Source: Thermoanaerobaculia bacterium (GTDB lineage: Bacteria > Acidobacteriota > Thermoanaerobaculia > UBA5066). Taken from it: a stretch of DNA of 64,000 nucleotides. This document shows positions 1 through 7,854 of the stretch, one piece after another. The notes beneath the pieces were generated by a model, which was not told the DNA's origin, made no database searches, and worked only from the letters and a program-made list of their open reading frames with translations. A program made the translations under genes and the position numbers. The stretch is from contig JAJVIN010000014.1 in NCBI GenBank assembly GCA_022071945.1, forward strand, positions 1-64,000, written 5' to 3'. Positions within the stretch are counted from its first letter, which is position 1, and the number at the start of each line of letters is the position of its first letter.

Positions 1-2
1 CC

Positions 3-659
3 GCGATCGCGCCCTCGCGCTTCGGCTTCGTTCAGAGCGTCTGGCTGCTCGACGTCGAGAGCGCTCCTGGCTGCTTCGGTCTCTTCGGTCTGGAAACGCG
101 CCGATGCGAAAGAACCTATGCCAGGAATAACCCGCTCAAGTATGTGGATCCGGATGGGAGAGCGGCGGCGCTGGCTCCGGCTGCTGGGGTCGTCGGCTAC
201 GTCGGAGGGGCCATCGCAACTTACTTCATCCTGGACCATGCATTCAGGGTCTTCACGGGTCGCGGTATCGATTCATGTGTCAGTCCGACCGGCTACGCAT
301 TCGAAGCGGCGTTTGCGGCCCGGCCAGTATTGATTGCAGCGGAGGTAGAAGACCCAGCGGAGGAGGAAGAAGGAACCGAAGAGACTCGAGAAAAGGCGCG
401 GGATCGCCGAGCCAGAGAGCAGGCCGTGAGCGCGGAGAAAAAACATGGAGACGCTGAATGGAGCGAGCCCGGCTCCGAGAGGTATGCCCAGTGGAAGAAA
501 CACGAGAGGGTGAAGGCCGAAGGGAAGGCCGGCGGAAGAAGAGGGCACGACGAGAAGAAGCCGGGGGAGCCCGATCGGAGCAAGAAACAGCTGGAGGATG
601 ACTACAGAGTATGGCCCCCAAAGAAGCGACCGCCATCGGATTCCGGAGAGAGACGCTGA
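3..659 (+). CDS. Rhs/YD-repeat protein, C-terminal end with variable tip (5' end outside window)
   Basis: The frame is open from the window edge. It carries the hallmark that closes an Rhs core, YARNNPLKYVDPDGR, at about 108-161, followed by a tip of roughly 165 residues. The tip starts with a short hydrophobic stretch (AAGVVGYVGGAIATYFILDH) and ends in a very charged, Lys/Arg/Glu-rich tail with a KKPGEPDRSKKQ segment. In Rhs polymorphic toxins the sequence after DPDGR is the variable effector domain, so this tip is a candidate toxin. I do not recognise its fold or catalytic residues. The sequence just before YARNN is a poor match to the usual Rhs core, so the gene may already be decaying. 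A small TPR gene follows at 825, where an immunity gene would sit. Confidence 0.6.
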   Translation, partial: AIAPSRFGFVQSVWLLDVESAPGCFGLFGLETRRCERTYARNNPLKYVDPDGRAAALAPAAGVVGYVGGAIATYFILDHAFRVFTGRGIDSCVSPTGYAFEAAFAARPVLIAAEVEDPAEEEEGTEETREKARDRRAREQAVSAEKKHGDAEWSEPGSERYAQWKKHERVKAEGKAGGRRGHDEKKPGEPDRSKKQLEDDYRVWPPKKRPPSDSGERR

Positions 660-824
660 ACGAGCCGCGACATAGAACTAGATCTCCCAGCAAAGTGTCT
701 ATTCCAGCTGGGACGGAGGTCACGGAACCATTTGTACCTGCGGGATCTGGGAAGTCCTCCCGCGGTCATTCAACGGGGGAATGGCATGCACAGGAAGTTG
801 CACTGAAGGAGTGGGAGGCGATTC

Positions 825-1337
825 TTGAACCATGACCCGCGGGAGCCGTACACAGCCAATCCAATGCTGGACTTGCCGGACGAGGCGAAGAGAATCCTCG
901 GAGCTGCGCGTGAAGAAGAAGCACTCGGAAGCTACGACCGGGCGATTCAGCTTCTTACGGAGGCCCTGGCTCTCTCACCCGCGAATCCATACCTCCTGGC
1001 GAAGCGCGGGTGTTCGAAGCTCGCGCTTGAACGTTTCGAGGAGGCCCTCGCGGACTTTGATGCCTCTCTCGCGCTCAATCCGGCGGCACCTGTAACTCTG
1101 CTCTTCCGAGCTGAAGCGAAGGAGGGAATAGAAGACCTCGAAGGCGCGCTCGATGATTACAGGGTCAGCGCCGAGTTAGACCCCGGGAACTCCCTGCCTC
1201 ATTCGGCATCGGGAATGATCTTCCTCTTCCGGAAGCAGTACGGCCTGGCAAGGGAAGCCTTCTTGAGCGCGCTCGATCGGGACCCTGATGACAGCCTAGC
1301 TCTGCAGGGTCTAGATGATCTGAGCGTGTTCAAGTGA
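825..1337 (+). CDS. TPR-repeat protein downstream of Rhs tip, possible immunity protein
   Basis: This 170-residue cytosolic protein has no signal peptide. It is built from about four tetratricopeptide repeats: residues about 20-120 show the TPR rhythm (YDRAIQLLTEALALSPANP, FEEALADFDASLALNPAAP, LEGALDDYRVSAELDPGNS). The TTG start is chosen because GGGAGG at 813-818 lies about 7 bases upstream; an in-frame ATG at 864 is the alternative. The gene directly follows the Rhs tip gene in the same direction, which is the normal place for an immunity partner. Helical-repeat proteins occur as immunity proteins, but this role is inferred from position only. The region looks less GC-rich than the rest of the window, which fits accessory DNA. 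Confidence 0.7.
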   Translation: MNHDPREPYTANPMLDLPDEAKRILGAAREEEALGSYDRAIQLLTEALALSPANPYLLAKRGCSKLALERFEEALADFDASLALNPAAPVTLLFRAEAKEGIEDLEGALDDYRVSAELDPGNSLPHSASGMIFLFRKQYGLAREAFLSALDRDPDDSLALQGLDDLSVFK

Positions 1338-1377
1338 GCTCAGGCGCTTCAAGAGCCAAGCATGCGACGGGGGCCGG

Positions 1378-1970
1378 ATGCTCAGGCAGGGGGGAGCGGG
1401 GGGGAACGGGCAGACGATTCTCGGGGGTTCTCGGGAGTGGCGGCTCGTTTCGGGCGCCTTCGAGGCCGTTCGCAAGTACGACCTCGACGGGAGCGGGAAC
1501 GATCTGAAGATGGGCGAGTGGCGGCAGACGAGTTCGAGCACGGGGCCTGTCTACTCGCGCCGTCTGGAACTCCGCTCGGTTCTCGGCGTCCCCCTCGCGG
1601 TCATGGAGGACAAGAATCTCGTCGCTCCCCTGGACGCGAGCCTGACGGGAGCCATCTCGTTCCTTTACTGGAACGTCCTCGGAAAGCTCTCCCGGTCCCA
1701 GGATGACGGGAGGGCGGAAGACGGCCCGGCACCGTCGATGGTCCTCCCTTCAACGCCCGAGTCGGTTCCGGCCCAGGCCCGCGCGTGGACCTGGGACGGG
1801 TCGGGACTTCTCCTGGCGGAGTCGCACCCGGAGATCTCCGGAGCCATCACGAACACCGCGTTCGATGGACTCGGCAACGTGACGAGCCAAAACGAGGCCG
1901 GAACGCTGCACACCTTCGTCTACGACCGGGCGGGGCGCCTGACCTCCCACACGGGCTCGGACGGCACGTA
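1378..1970 (+). pseudogene. Internal fragment of an Rhs/YD-repeat gene
   Basis: The translation is Rhs-like near its end: AFDGLGNVTSQNEAG and FVYDRAGRLTSHTGSDGTY match the YD-repeat pattern (YDxxGRLTS). The upstream part (EWRLVSGAFEAVRKYDLDG) is plausible Rhs sequence but weaker. There is no signal peptide, no complete Rhs shell and no DPDGR end. Around 1970 the Rhs similarity stops abruptly and kinase sequence begins in another frame. This is best read as an orphan or decayed Rhs segment, a common product of recombination at rhs loci. The 5' limit is uncertain; 1378 is only the first start-like codon in frame. Confidence 0.55.
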
Positions 1971-2330
1971 CGTCTCACCGGGATGGTGGTCGGAACCCCG
2001 TGGTACCTCTCTCCCGAGCAGGTTCGGGGCGAACCCGCGACACAGAAGAGCGATCTCTACTCTCTCGCGATCACCCTGTGGGAAGCGCTCGCGGGGATCC
2101 GGGCGGTGAAGAGCGAGGTCCTCAGCGAGATCTATATGGAGATCATCGGCGGGGCGATTCCGGCGCTGAGCCTTTTGAGGGAGGGGATCGGTCCCGAGAT
2201 CGACGAGTGGTTCCGGGGCGCCCTGGCGAAGGATGCGCAAGAGAGGCCGGGAGATGCCGAGCTCTGGGCGTCCACCCTCGCGGAGCACTTGGAAGGGGTG
2301 AGCGACACGGAGCTCGGCTGGCCGATCTGA
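1970..2330 (+). pseudogene. Ser/Thr protein kinase C-lobe fragment
   Basis: From about 1979 the frame reads TGMVVGTPWYLSPEQVRGEP and then SDLYSLAITLWEALAG. This is the activation-segment P+1 loop (GTxxYLSPEQ) and the alphaF helix (SDLYSL) of a bacterial Hanks-type kinase. The remaining 80 or so residues fit the C-lobe end. The ATP-binding N-lobe, the HRD catalytic loop and the DFG motif are absent, so the product cannot be an active kinase. It is joined in a different frame to the Rhs fragment upstream, which marks a recombination scar. An intact kinase of the same superfamily lies at 21711. Confidence 0.6.
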
Positions 2331-2390
2331 CCTGAGGGGGCCCTCGTACGGCGATTCCGAGTTGGCGTGTCCCTCGTCCTCGCGCGAGTT

Positions 2391-2410
2391 CCCGCCCCCG
2401 CGGGGGCGGG
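2391..2410. repeat. Perfect 20-bp GC palindrome between convergent ends
   Basis: CCCGCCCCCGCGGGGGCGGG is a perfect palindrome with no spacer. It lies between the kinase fragment ending at 2330 and the convergent protease gene ending at 2466. It could fold as a hairpin in RNA from either strand, but there is no T-run on either side, so it is not a classical intrinsic terminator. The rest of 2331-2465 shows no other signal. Confidence 0.4.
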
Positions 2411-2465
2411 GGAGGGGAGGGTGGGGGCGCCCCCTCCCTGGCTAGCCCTGCCTATCCTCTCGCTG

Positions 2466-5400
2466 TCAGGGCACCCTTTTCGGCAGCCTCGGTCCGTAGT
2501 CCGGGTACTTCGGCCTCTTCAGCCTCACAGGCGGATTCTTCGAGAGCGCCTCCAGCGCGAGCTGGACAGCGCGCTCGAGCTGCGGGTCCTTCCCCTGGCG
2601 GATGAGAGCCGGGTCCTCCTCCACCTCGACGTCCGGAGCGATGCCGGCGTTCTCCACCTCCCACTCACCCTCCGTCCCGTAGAGGCCCCAGCGGGGCGCG
2701 GTGACCGAACCCCCGTCGATCAGCGCCGGGTAGCCTCCGATACCGACAAGGCCGCCCCAGGTCCTCTTGCCGACGATCGGACCGAGCTTCGCCTTGCGGA
2801 AGAGCCACGGCAGGGCGTCGCCCCCCGAACCGGACATCTGGTTGATCAGCATCACCTTTGGCCCGAAGACGGCCTGCGCCGGAGAGACGACGTCCTCTCC
2901 CTCCCGCGAGGCGTTCGCCATCGTCGGTTTCCGCGCGAGGAGGTCGACGATGTAGTCGGCGATGCTGCCACCGTGGTTGAAGCGCTCGTCGACGACGAGG
3001 GCCTCCTTGCCGATCTCGGTGAAGTAGTAGCGGTTGAAGTTGGTGAAGCCTTCCGCGTAGGTGTCGGGGATGAAGACGTAGCCGACCTTTCCGCCCGAAA
3101 GGGCCGCCACCTTCTTCCGGTTCTCCTCCATCCAGGTCCTGAGGCGCAGTCCTCCTTCCGACGCAGCGGGGACGACCGTCACCTGGCGCGAACCGGTCCC
3201 GTCCGCCTTCGGCCCCACGGTGAGGACGGTCTGCTTTCCTGCCGTCCCGAGGAAGAGGCGGTGGATGTCGTCTTCTCCCTTCAGCTCCTGACCATTCACG
3301 GCCAGGAGGAAGTCGCCTTCCTTCACGTCCACTCCGGGCTGCGTCAGCGGCGCCTTCAGCTTCGGGTTCCAGTTTTCCCCCGGGAGAATCCGGGAGATGC
3401 GGTAGCGCCCTTCCGTCACGGTGTACTCGGCGCCGAGGAGCCCGACGGAGACCTTCTCCTGTTTCGGGATCGCTCCCCCTCCGACGTAGACGTGCCCGAG
3501 GACGAGGTGTCCGAGCATCTCCACGAAGAGGCGATTGAGGTCCTCGCGCCCACCGATGCCGTCGACGAACGGCTCGTAGAGCTTCTCGGCCGCGACGAGG
3601 TCGAGGCCGTGCGCTCCCGGGTCGTAGAGGAAGTCACGCTGGATCCGCCACGCCTCGCGGTACATCTGTCGCCACTCCGCGCGCGGATCGACCCAGACCT
3701 CGAGGCCTTCCACCTTGAGGGCTCCGTCCCCCGCTTTCGGCGCCTTCTCGGCCGGGACGAGGAACCAGCTCTTCTTCTGCCTGTAGAGGGTCTTCGTTCC
3801 GTCGAACGAGACGAGGAAGGGAAGCTGACCGCCGTAGACGCCGCTCCCGCCGTCGATCTTCTGTGCGAACTTCTCCGCCTTCCGCGCCTTCAGATCGAAG
3901 CGGTGAACGTCGACCGGAGGCGGGTTGTCGTCATCGAACTCGAGGTAGTCCTCCGCCGCGAGGGCTGTCGGCGCCTGCAGGAGGAAGACGATCCCCTCCG
4001 CTCCGGCCTCGAGCGCGACCCAGTTCGCCCTCTCGACCGGGAGCGCCACGATCCGCTGGTCGAGGCCGTCAAAGTCGATCTTCACCGGTTCCGGCGGCTT
4101 CTTCGCGTCCTTCTCCGCGGCTCCTTTTCCGGCGGCGTCCCTGCTGACTTCGCTCTTCTTCGACTCGCCCTTGCCCGGCTCGCCCGTCGACCCGGGCTTG
4201 GCCGCCTCGGAGCCCTTTCCATCCTTGCCGTCCGCGGCCCCCTCCTCGTCGCTCTCCGGGGCCACAGGGGAAGGGATGCCTTTCCGGAGAACGGCGGCGT
4301 AGAGGCTGCTCGTCACCGGCCGGCTCATGCTCGTCATGTCGAGCCACCCCTGGGCCAGGCCGACGTCCGTGCTGGCGAGAAAGTAGAGGTACTTCCCGTT
4401 CCGGTCGAATCGCGGCGACACCGCATCGCTCCGGCCGTCCGTCACCTGTCGGGACTTCTTCTCCTCGAGGGAGTGGACGAAGACCGCGCGAAGGTGGTTC
4501 GGGAGCTGCTTGACGTACGCAATCCAGCGCGAGTCAGCGGACCATGCCGGGTCGAGGTTCGAGAGCGGCGTGTCGAAGAGGTCGGAGTCGACCTTCGCCT
4601 TGGTTCCTTTCTCGACATCGACGACCCAGAGGATCATTCGCTTATCGGTGAGTGCGATCTTCTTCGAGTCGGGTGAGAAGCGCGGCGCGTAGAAAAACGA
4701 TGGAGGAAGGCCCAGACCGACCTTCCTCACCGGCCCCATCCCGTCGGGAGCGCGCAGGTGGAGCGCGTACTCACCCGACTCGTCGGAGAGCCACGCGACC
4801 CACTTCCCGTCGGGGGAGAACGACGGGTCGCGGTCGGCGACGCCGGGGCTCCTCGTGAGGTTCCGCGCGTCTCCCTTCTCGGCGGGAACGGAGAGGATCT
4901 CGCCCCGGGCCTCGAAGAGGACGCGCTTGCCCGCAGGTGAGACGGCTGCGTGAAGCACCTGCTCGGGCTCGACCTTGCGGAAGCCGGAGCGCACCTGCGG
5001 GAGGTCGGCCGAGATCGTGACCGGGACCGTGCGGGTCGTTCCCGACGCGAGGTCGAGGAGCTTCAGTTCTCCGAACTGGTCGAAGACGATGGCCCCCGGT
5101 CCGGCCGTGGCCGACTGGATGTCGAACCCATCCGCGTTCTTCACGACCTCGCGGACGCCGCCCGTCTTCAGGTCGAAGGCGAAAAGCGTCACCGGGCCGT
5201 TTCGATCGGAGAGGAAGTAGACCGTGTCGCCGACCCAGATCGGCCGCCGGTCGTTCGAGTTCTCTCGCGGGACCTTCACCACCCTGGAGTCGGCCAGGTC
5301 GGCGATCCAGACGGGCGTCGTCTGCCCGCCTCGGTACTTCTTCCACGCGGGCTGCCACTGCGCAAAGGGCACGTAGGCGAGCCGCTTGCCGTCAGGCGAG

Positions 5401-5879
5401 AAGGATGCGTCCGCTCCGGACGGGAGCGGGAGTTCCTCTGGGGGTCCGCCCGCGACCGGCACGGTGAAGAGCTTCGGAAGGTCGCGAACCGTCCTCCTCA
5501 CCGAGGCGAAGATGACCTTCTTCCCATCGGGCGTGAAACCGAGTGCGATGTCCGGTCCCGGGTGGTGCGTCAGCCTCCGCGGTTCGCCGCCTCCGGACGC
5601 CACGACGTAGACGTCCGCGTTTTCGTCGTAGATCCCGGTGAAGGCGATCGTCGCGCCGTCAGGCGAGAAGACCGGCCGCCGGTTGCGGAGCTGGCCGCTC
5701 ACGAGGCGGCTCGCCTCTCCCCCTTCGCGGGGAACCGTCCAGATCTCCCCGGCGAAGGCGAACGCGATCCGCGTCGCGGAAAGGGAGGGGTCCTGGAGAA
5801 GCCGCGGCGGAGGGGCGGCGCTTGCCTGTAGGGTCGCGCAGAAGGCGAGAAGGGCGGCGACGGTCGACACCTGGCGCAT
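2466..5879 (-). CDS. Tricorn-like S41 family protease (TolB-propeller, PDZ, peptidase)
   Basis: This 1137-residue exported protein is predicted to degrade peptides in the periplasm. The start at 5879 gives a clean signal peptide (MRQVSTVAALLAFCATLQASA) and an AGAGGT ribosome site; an upstream in-frame start would add 30 unlikely residues. Residues about 25-400 contain repeated FSPDGK blades of a TolB/tricorn beta-propeller. A second propeller with a charged linker (about 540-610) follows, then a PDZ-like segment (GVDVKEGDFLLAVNGQEL). The C-terminal S41 core contains NQMSGSGGDALPW near 1015, holding the nucleophile Ser. The tricorn Ser-His pair appears as LGH in LVLGHVYVGGG, so the Ser before the catalytic His is Gly here. 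The length matches tricorn (about 1070) plus a secretion signal. Confidence 0.9.
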   Translation of the reverse strand: MRQVSTVAALLAFCATLQASAAPPPRLLQDPSLSATRIAFAFAGEIWTVPREGGEASRLVSGQLRNRRPVFSPDGATIAFTGIYDENADVYVVASGGGEPRRLTHHPGPDIALGFTPDGKKVIFASVRRTVRDLPKLFTVPVAGGPPEELPLPSGADASFSPDGKRLAYVPFAQWQPAWKKYRGGQTTPVWIADLADSRVVKVPRENSNDRRPIWVGDTVYFLSDRNGPVTLFAFDLKTGGVREVVKNADGFDIQSATAGPGAIVFDQFGELKLLDLASGTTRTVPVTISADLPQVRSGFRKVEPEQVLHAAVSPAGKRVLFEARGEILSVPAEKGDARNLTRSPGVADRDPSFSPDGKWVAWLSDESGEYALHLRAPDGMGPVRKVGLGLPPSFFYAPRFSPDSKKIALTDKRMILWVVDVEKGTKAKVDSDLFDTPLSNLDPAWSADSRWIAYVKQLPNHLRAVFVHSLEEKKSRQVTDGRSDAVSPRFDRNGKYLYFLASTDVGLAQGWLDMTSMSRPVTSSLYAAVLRKGIPSPVAPESDEEGAADGKDGKGSEAAKPGSTGEPGKGESKKSEVSRDAAGKGAAEKDAKKPPEPVKIDFDGLDQRIVALPVERANWVALEAGAEGIVFLLQAPTALAAEDYLEFDDDNPPPVDVHRFDLKARKAEKFAQKIDGGSGVYGGQLPFLVSFDGTKTLYRQKKSWFLVPAEKAPKAGDGALKVEGLEVWVDPRAEWRQMYREAWRIQRDFLYDPGAHGLDLVAAEKLYEPFVDGIGGREDLNRLFVEMLGHLVLGHVYVGGGAIPKQEKVSVGLLGAEYTVTEGRYRISRILPGENWNPKLKAPLTQPGVDVKEGDFLLAVNGQELKGEDDIHRLFLGTAGKQTVLTVGPKADGTGSRQVTVVPAASEGGLRLRTWMEENRKKVAALSGGKVGYVFIPDTYAEGFTNFNRYYFTEIGKEALVVDERFNHGGSIADYIVDLLARKPTMANASREGEDVVSPAQAVFGPKVMLINQMSGSGGDALPWLFRKAKLGPIVGKRTWGGLVGIGGYPALIDGGSVTAPRWGLYGTEGEWEVENAGIAPDVEVEEDPALIRQGKDPQLERAVQLALEALSKNPPVRLKRPKYPDYGPRLPKRVP

Positions 5880-6003
5880 CGGAGATACCTCTGGTGGAGA
5901 TTCTAGTGAGGCGCGCCGCCGGCTCTCGAAGGGAACGCGTCCACCGGGAGCCTTCGGAGTCGGCCTCACGTTCCCTCGCGGCCCACCGCGACAGACCGGC
6001 GCG

Positions 6004-6810
6004 CTAGCCGGCGATCACCCGAAGCCCGCTCGACTGGCGCAAGCGACCGGGGGTGATGCCGAACTCGGCGCGGAACCGGTTGCCAAGGTGCCCCTGGTTT
6101 GCAAAGCCGGCGGCAACCGCGAGTTCGGCGAGTGGAATCCGCGTCTCGATGAGAAGGGCGAGGGCGTGTCTCAAGCGGAGCGCCCGCTGGTAGGCGTGAA
6201 TCGTCGTACCGCGGACCCGGCGGAAAACCCGGCACGCCTCGAAGAGCGAGACGCCAGCGGCTGCCGCGAGTTCGGCAAGCGGCAGCGGCTCATCAAAGCG
6301 GAGTTCGACCTCGTGCGCGATCGCCGCGGCGCGCTCGCCGTCCCGCGCCGTCGTCTCGCTCGGCGGGTCTGGGAGAGGTGAGAGCGCGAGGCAGAACTCC
6401 TCCTCGACGGCCAGCCGGGCGAGTTCGCTCTTGCTCTCGGCGGAGGCCAGCTCCGCCAGGGCCCTTTGGATCCCCACATAACCCCTGGTCGAAAGTGGGC
6501 GGGCCTCCGGGCCGGAGTCGGCGATTCGCGCGGCGAGCGTGCCGCCGATGGCCAGGGTGACGTCTCCCTCGCCGTGCGGGTGCGCAATCTCGTAGTTCAC
6601 GCCGTCCGGCAGCAAGAGAGCCACGGCCGGACTCGCGACCGCGCGCACGTGTTTCCCCCGGAAGACGTACCTCCCGGTGAGTGTCACGAGGACGCGCGCG
6701 CCGTCGAGCCGCTCCTCCACCGGGCGCCGCGCGTCGGTACCGTCGCAGGCCACGCGGGTGAGGGTCATCCCGGGCCCCGAGAGCAAGGTACGCGAATTCA
6801 GGCGCGGCAC
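6004..6810 (-). CDS. AraC-family transcriptional regulator
   Basis: This 268-residue protein has a variable N-terminal sensor half (cupin-like beta-rich, about 1-150) and a C-terminal AraC DNA-binding half. The latter holds two helix-turn-helix motifs: PLPLAELAAAAGVSLFEACR with FRRVRGTTIHAYQRALRLR, and IPLAELAVAAGFANQGHLGN with FRAEFGITPGRLRQ. The second matches the classic AraC signature (GFxxxxxxxxxFRxxFGxTPxxxR). It is divergent from the secreted-protein gene at 6983, with a 172-base shared control region, so that gene is its most likely target besides itself. The effector is unknown. Confidence 0.9.
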   Translation of the reverse strand: MPRLNSRTLLSGPGMTLTRVACDGTDARRPVEERLDGARVLVTLTGRYVFRGKHVRAVASPAVALLLPDGVNYEIAHPHGEGDVTLAIGGTLAARIADSGPEARPLSTRGYVGIQRALAELASAESKSELARLAVEEEFCLALSPLPDPPSETTARDGERAAAIAHEVELRFDEPLPLAELAAAAGVSLFEACRVFRRVRGTTIHAYQRALRLRHALALLIETRIPLAELAVAAGFANQGHLGNRFRAEFGITPGRLRQSSGLRVIAG

Positions 6811-6888
6811 GGCGACACCATATCCGCGACGCCGGTGAAGGGCAATCGCCGCGAAGTCTCAGGCCACGACCGCAAGAGCGTGTAAGAC

Positions 6889-6918
6889 CGTGAAGAGTGC
6901 CTGACTCTACTTTTCACG
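6889..6918. promoter_or_regulatory. Interrupted inverted repeat in the AraC / DUF1579-like divergent promoter
   Basis: CGTGAA (6889-6894) and TTCACG (6913-6918) are inverted, and inside them GAGT (6895-6898) faces ACTC (6904-6907). The element sits in the only noncoding space between two divergent genes, about 65 bases before the TTG at 6983. An operator for the AraC-type regulator is a reasonable guess. AraC sites are more often direct repeats, so this is weak. Confidence 0.25.
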
Positions 6919-6982
6919 CCACGGACGACCCCACGTCGCCGATTTTCTCGGCCCGGCAGCTCGACCGTACAGGAGGCCCGAC

Positions 6983-7579
6983 TTGATCTCGACAGCGGCT
7001 CTCGCCACCCTTCTCTTCGCAACCGCTGCCGCCGTCCGCCCGGCGGCGCCACCGCCCCCATGGGGCCTCATCGCGCGCGGTCCCGCACCCGGTCTGGAGG
7101 GCAAGCTCGCGCTCTTCGGCCAGTTTGTTGGCGACTGGGAGTTCGACGTCGTCTGGTACCCCGAGGAGGGCGATCCGAGGCGCGGCACCGGCGAGTGGAG
7201 CTTTCACTGGGCGCTCGATGGCACGGCGATCCAGGACGTCTGGCGGATGCCGACGCGCGCCGCGAGCGCCTCGGCCGGCGGGCCAGGCCGTCCGGCTGCC
7301 CCCGTCGGCTTCGGAACCGGGATCAAGTACTACGACGCCGCACACGACCGGTGGTGGATGACCTGGACCGGCCTCACCCGCCAGCAGGCGATCGAGTTCA
7401 TTGGCCGCCAGGTTGGCAGCGAGATCGTGCTCGAGGCGCAGCGGGTTCCGACGCCGACGCGCTGGATCTACTCGGAGATCTCTCGCGACTCGTTCCGCTG
7501 GCGGGCTGAATCGTCCTCGGACGGCGGCAAGACCTGGCGGCTGGACCAAGAAATGCGCGTCCGCCGGAGGCTGGAGTGA
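6983..7579 (+). CDS. Secreted DUF1579-like protein
   Basis: This 198-residue protein begins with a TTG codon six bases after a perfect AGGAGG at 6971-6976, which decides the start. Residues 1-22 form a signal peptide (ISTAALATLLFATAAAVRPA). The mature part has the DUF1579/lipocalin-like pattern: FVGDWEFDVVWYPEEG, GEWSFHWALDGTAIQDVW, YYDAAHDRWWMTWTG and SRDSFRWRAESSSDGGKTW. In this family a GxW core folds as a small beta barrel, often described as a lipid or haem carrier, but no ligand residues can be named here. Its stop overlaps the next start (GTGA), so translation is probably coupled to the genes at 7576 and 7854. It is likely controlled by the divergent AraC regulator. Confidence 0.75.
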   Translation: MISTAALATLLFATAAAVRPAAPPPPWGLIARGPAPGLEGKLALFGQFVGDWEFDVVWYPEEGDPRRGTGEWSFHWALDGTAIQDVWRMPTRAASASAGGPGRPAAPVGFGTGIKYYDAAHDRWWMTWTGLTRQQAIEFIGRQVGSEIVLEAQRVPTPTRWIYSEISRDSFRWRAESSSDGGKTWRLDQEMRVRRRLE

Positions 7580-7854
7580 CCACCGCGTTCACCTCCGACT
7601 CGCTTGCCCTCGGACGCATCCTGGTCGTCGCCAACGCCTCCGGCGCGCCCAGACCGCGGCTGTTTGGCATCAACATCCCGGTCGCGACCGAAAAGAAGCG
7701 CGGCGATCCGGCCTTCTCCGTGGCCAGGGTCTCGGCCGTGCGGGCCTGGGTCCAGGGAGGTCGATCGCGGCGTCTCACGGCGCCGGCTCGTTGCCCACGC
7801 GCGGCTCACTGCGCGGCGCACCGCCGCCTGCCGGAGAAGAAAGGAGTGGTTTGA
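7576..7854 (+). CDS. Small unknown protein wedged between coupled genes
   Basis: This 92-codon frame starts with a GTG that overlaps the previous stop (GTGA) and ends in a TGA that overlaps the next ATG (TGATG). The N-terminal half (SLALGRILVVANASG, RLFGINIPVATEKKRGD) looks protein-like. The C-terminal half is Arg/Ala-rich and resembles translated GC-rich noncoding DNA. I recognise no family. It may be a small coupled gene or the remains of a larger one. The overlap geometry is the main argument for it. Confidence 0.35.
   Translation: MTTAFTSDSLALGRILVVANASGAPRPRLFGINIPVATEKKRGDPAFSVARVSAVRAWVQGGRSRRLTAPARCPRAAHCAAHRRLPEKKGVV

Noticed and set aside
611-835. 74-codon frame between the Rhs tip and the TPR gene
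   Set aside because: It overlaps both neighbours, lacks a good ribosome site, and has no protein-like pattern; more likely spacer.
2367-4676. Long plus-strand frame of about 770 codons
   Set aside because: Antisense to the tricorn-like protease; low-complexity Arg/Glu/Leu/Val composition and no recognisable motif.
6889-6918. Reading the inverted repeat as an intrinsic terminator
   Set aside because: It sits between divergent starts, not after a gene, so a regulatory site fits better.
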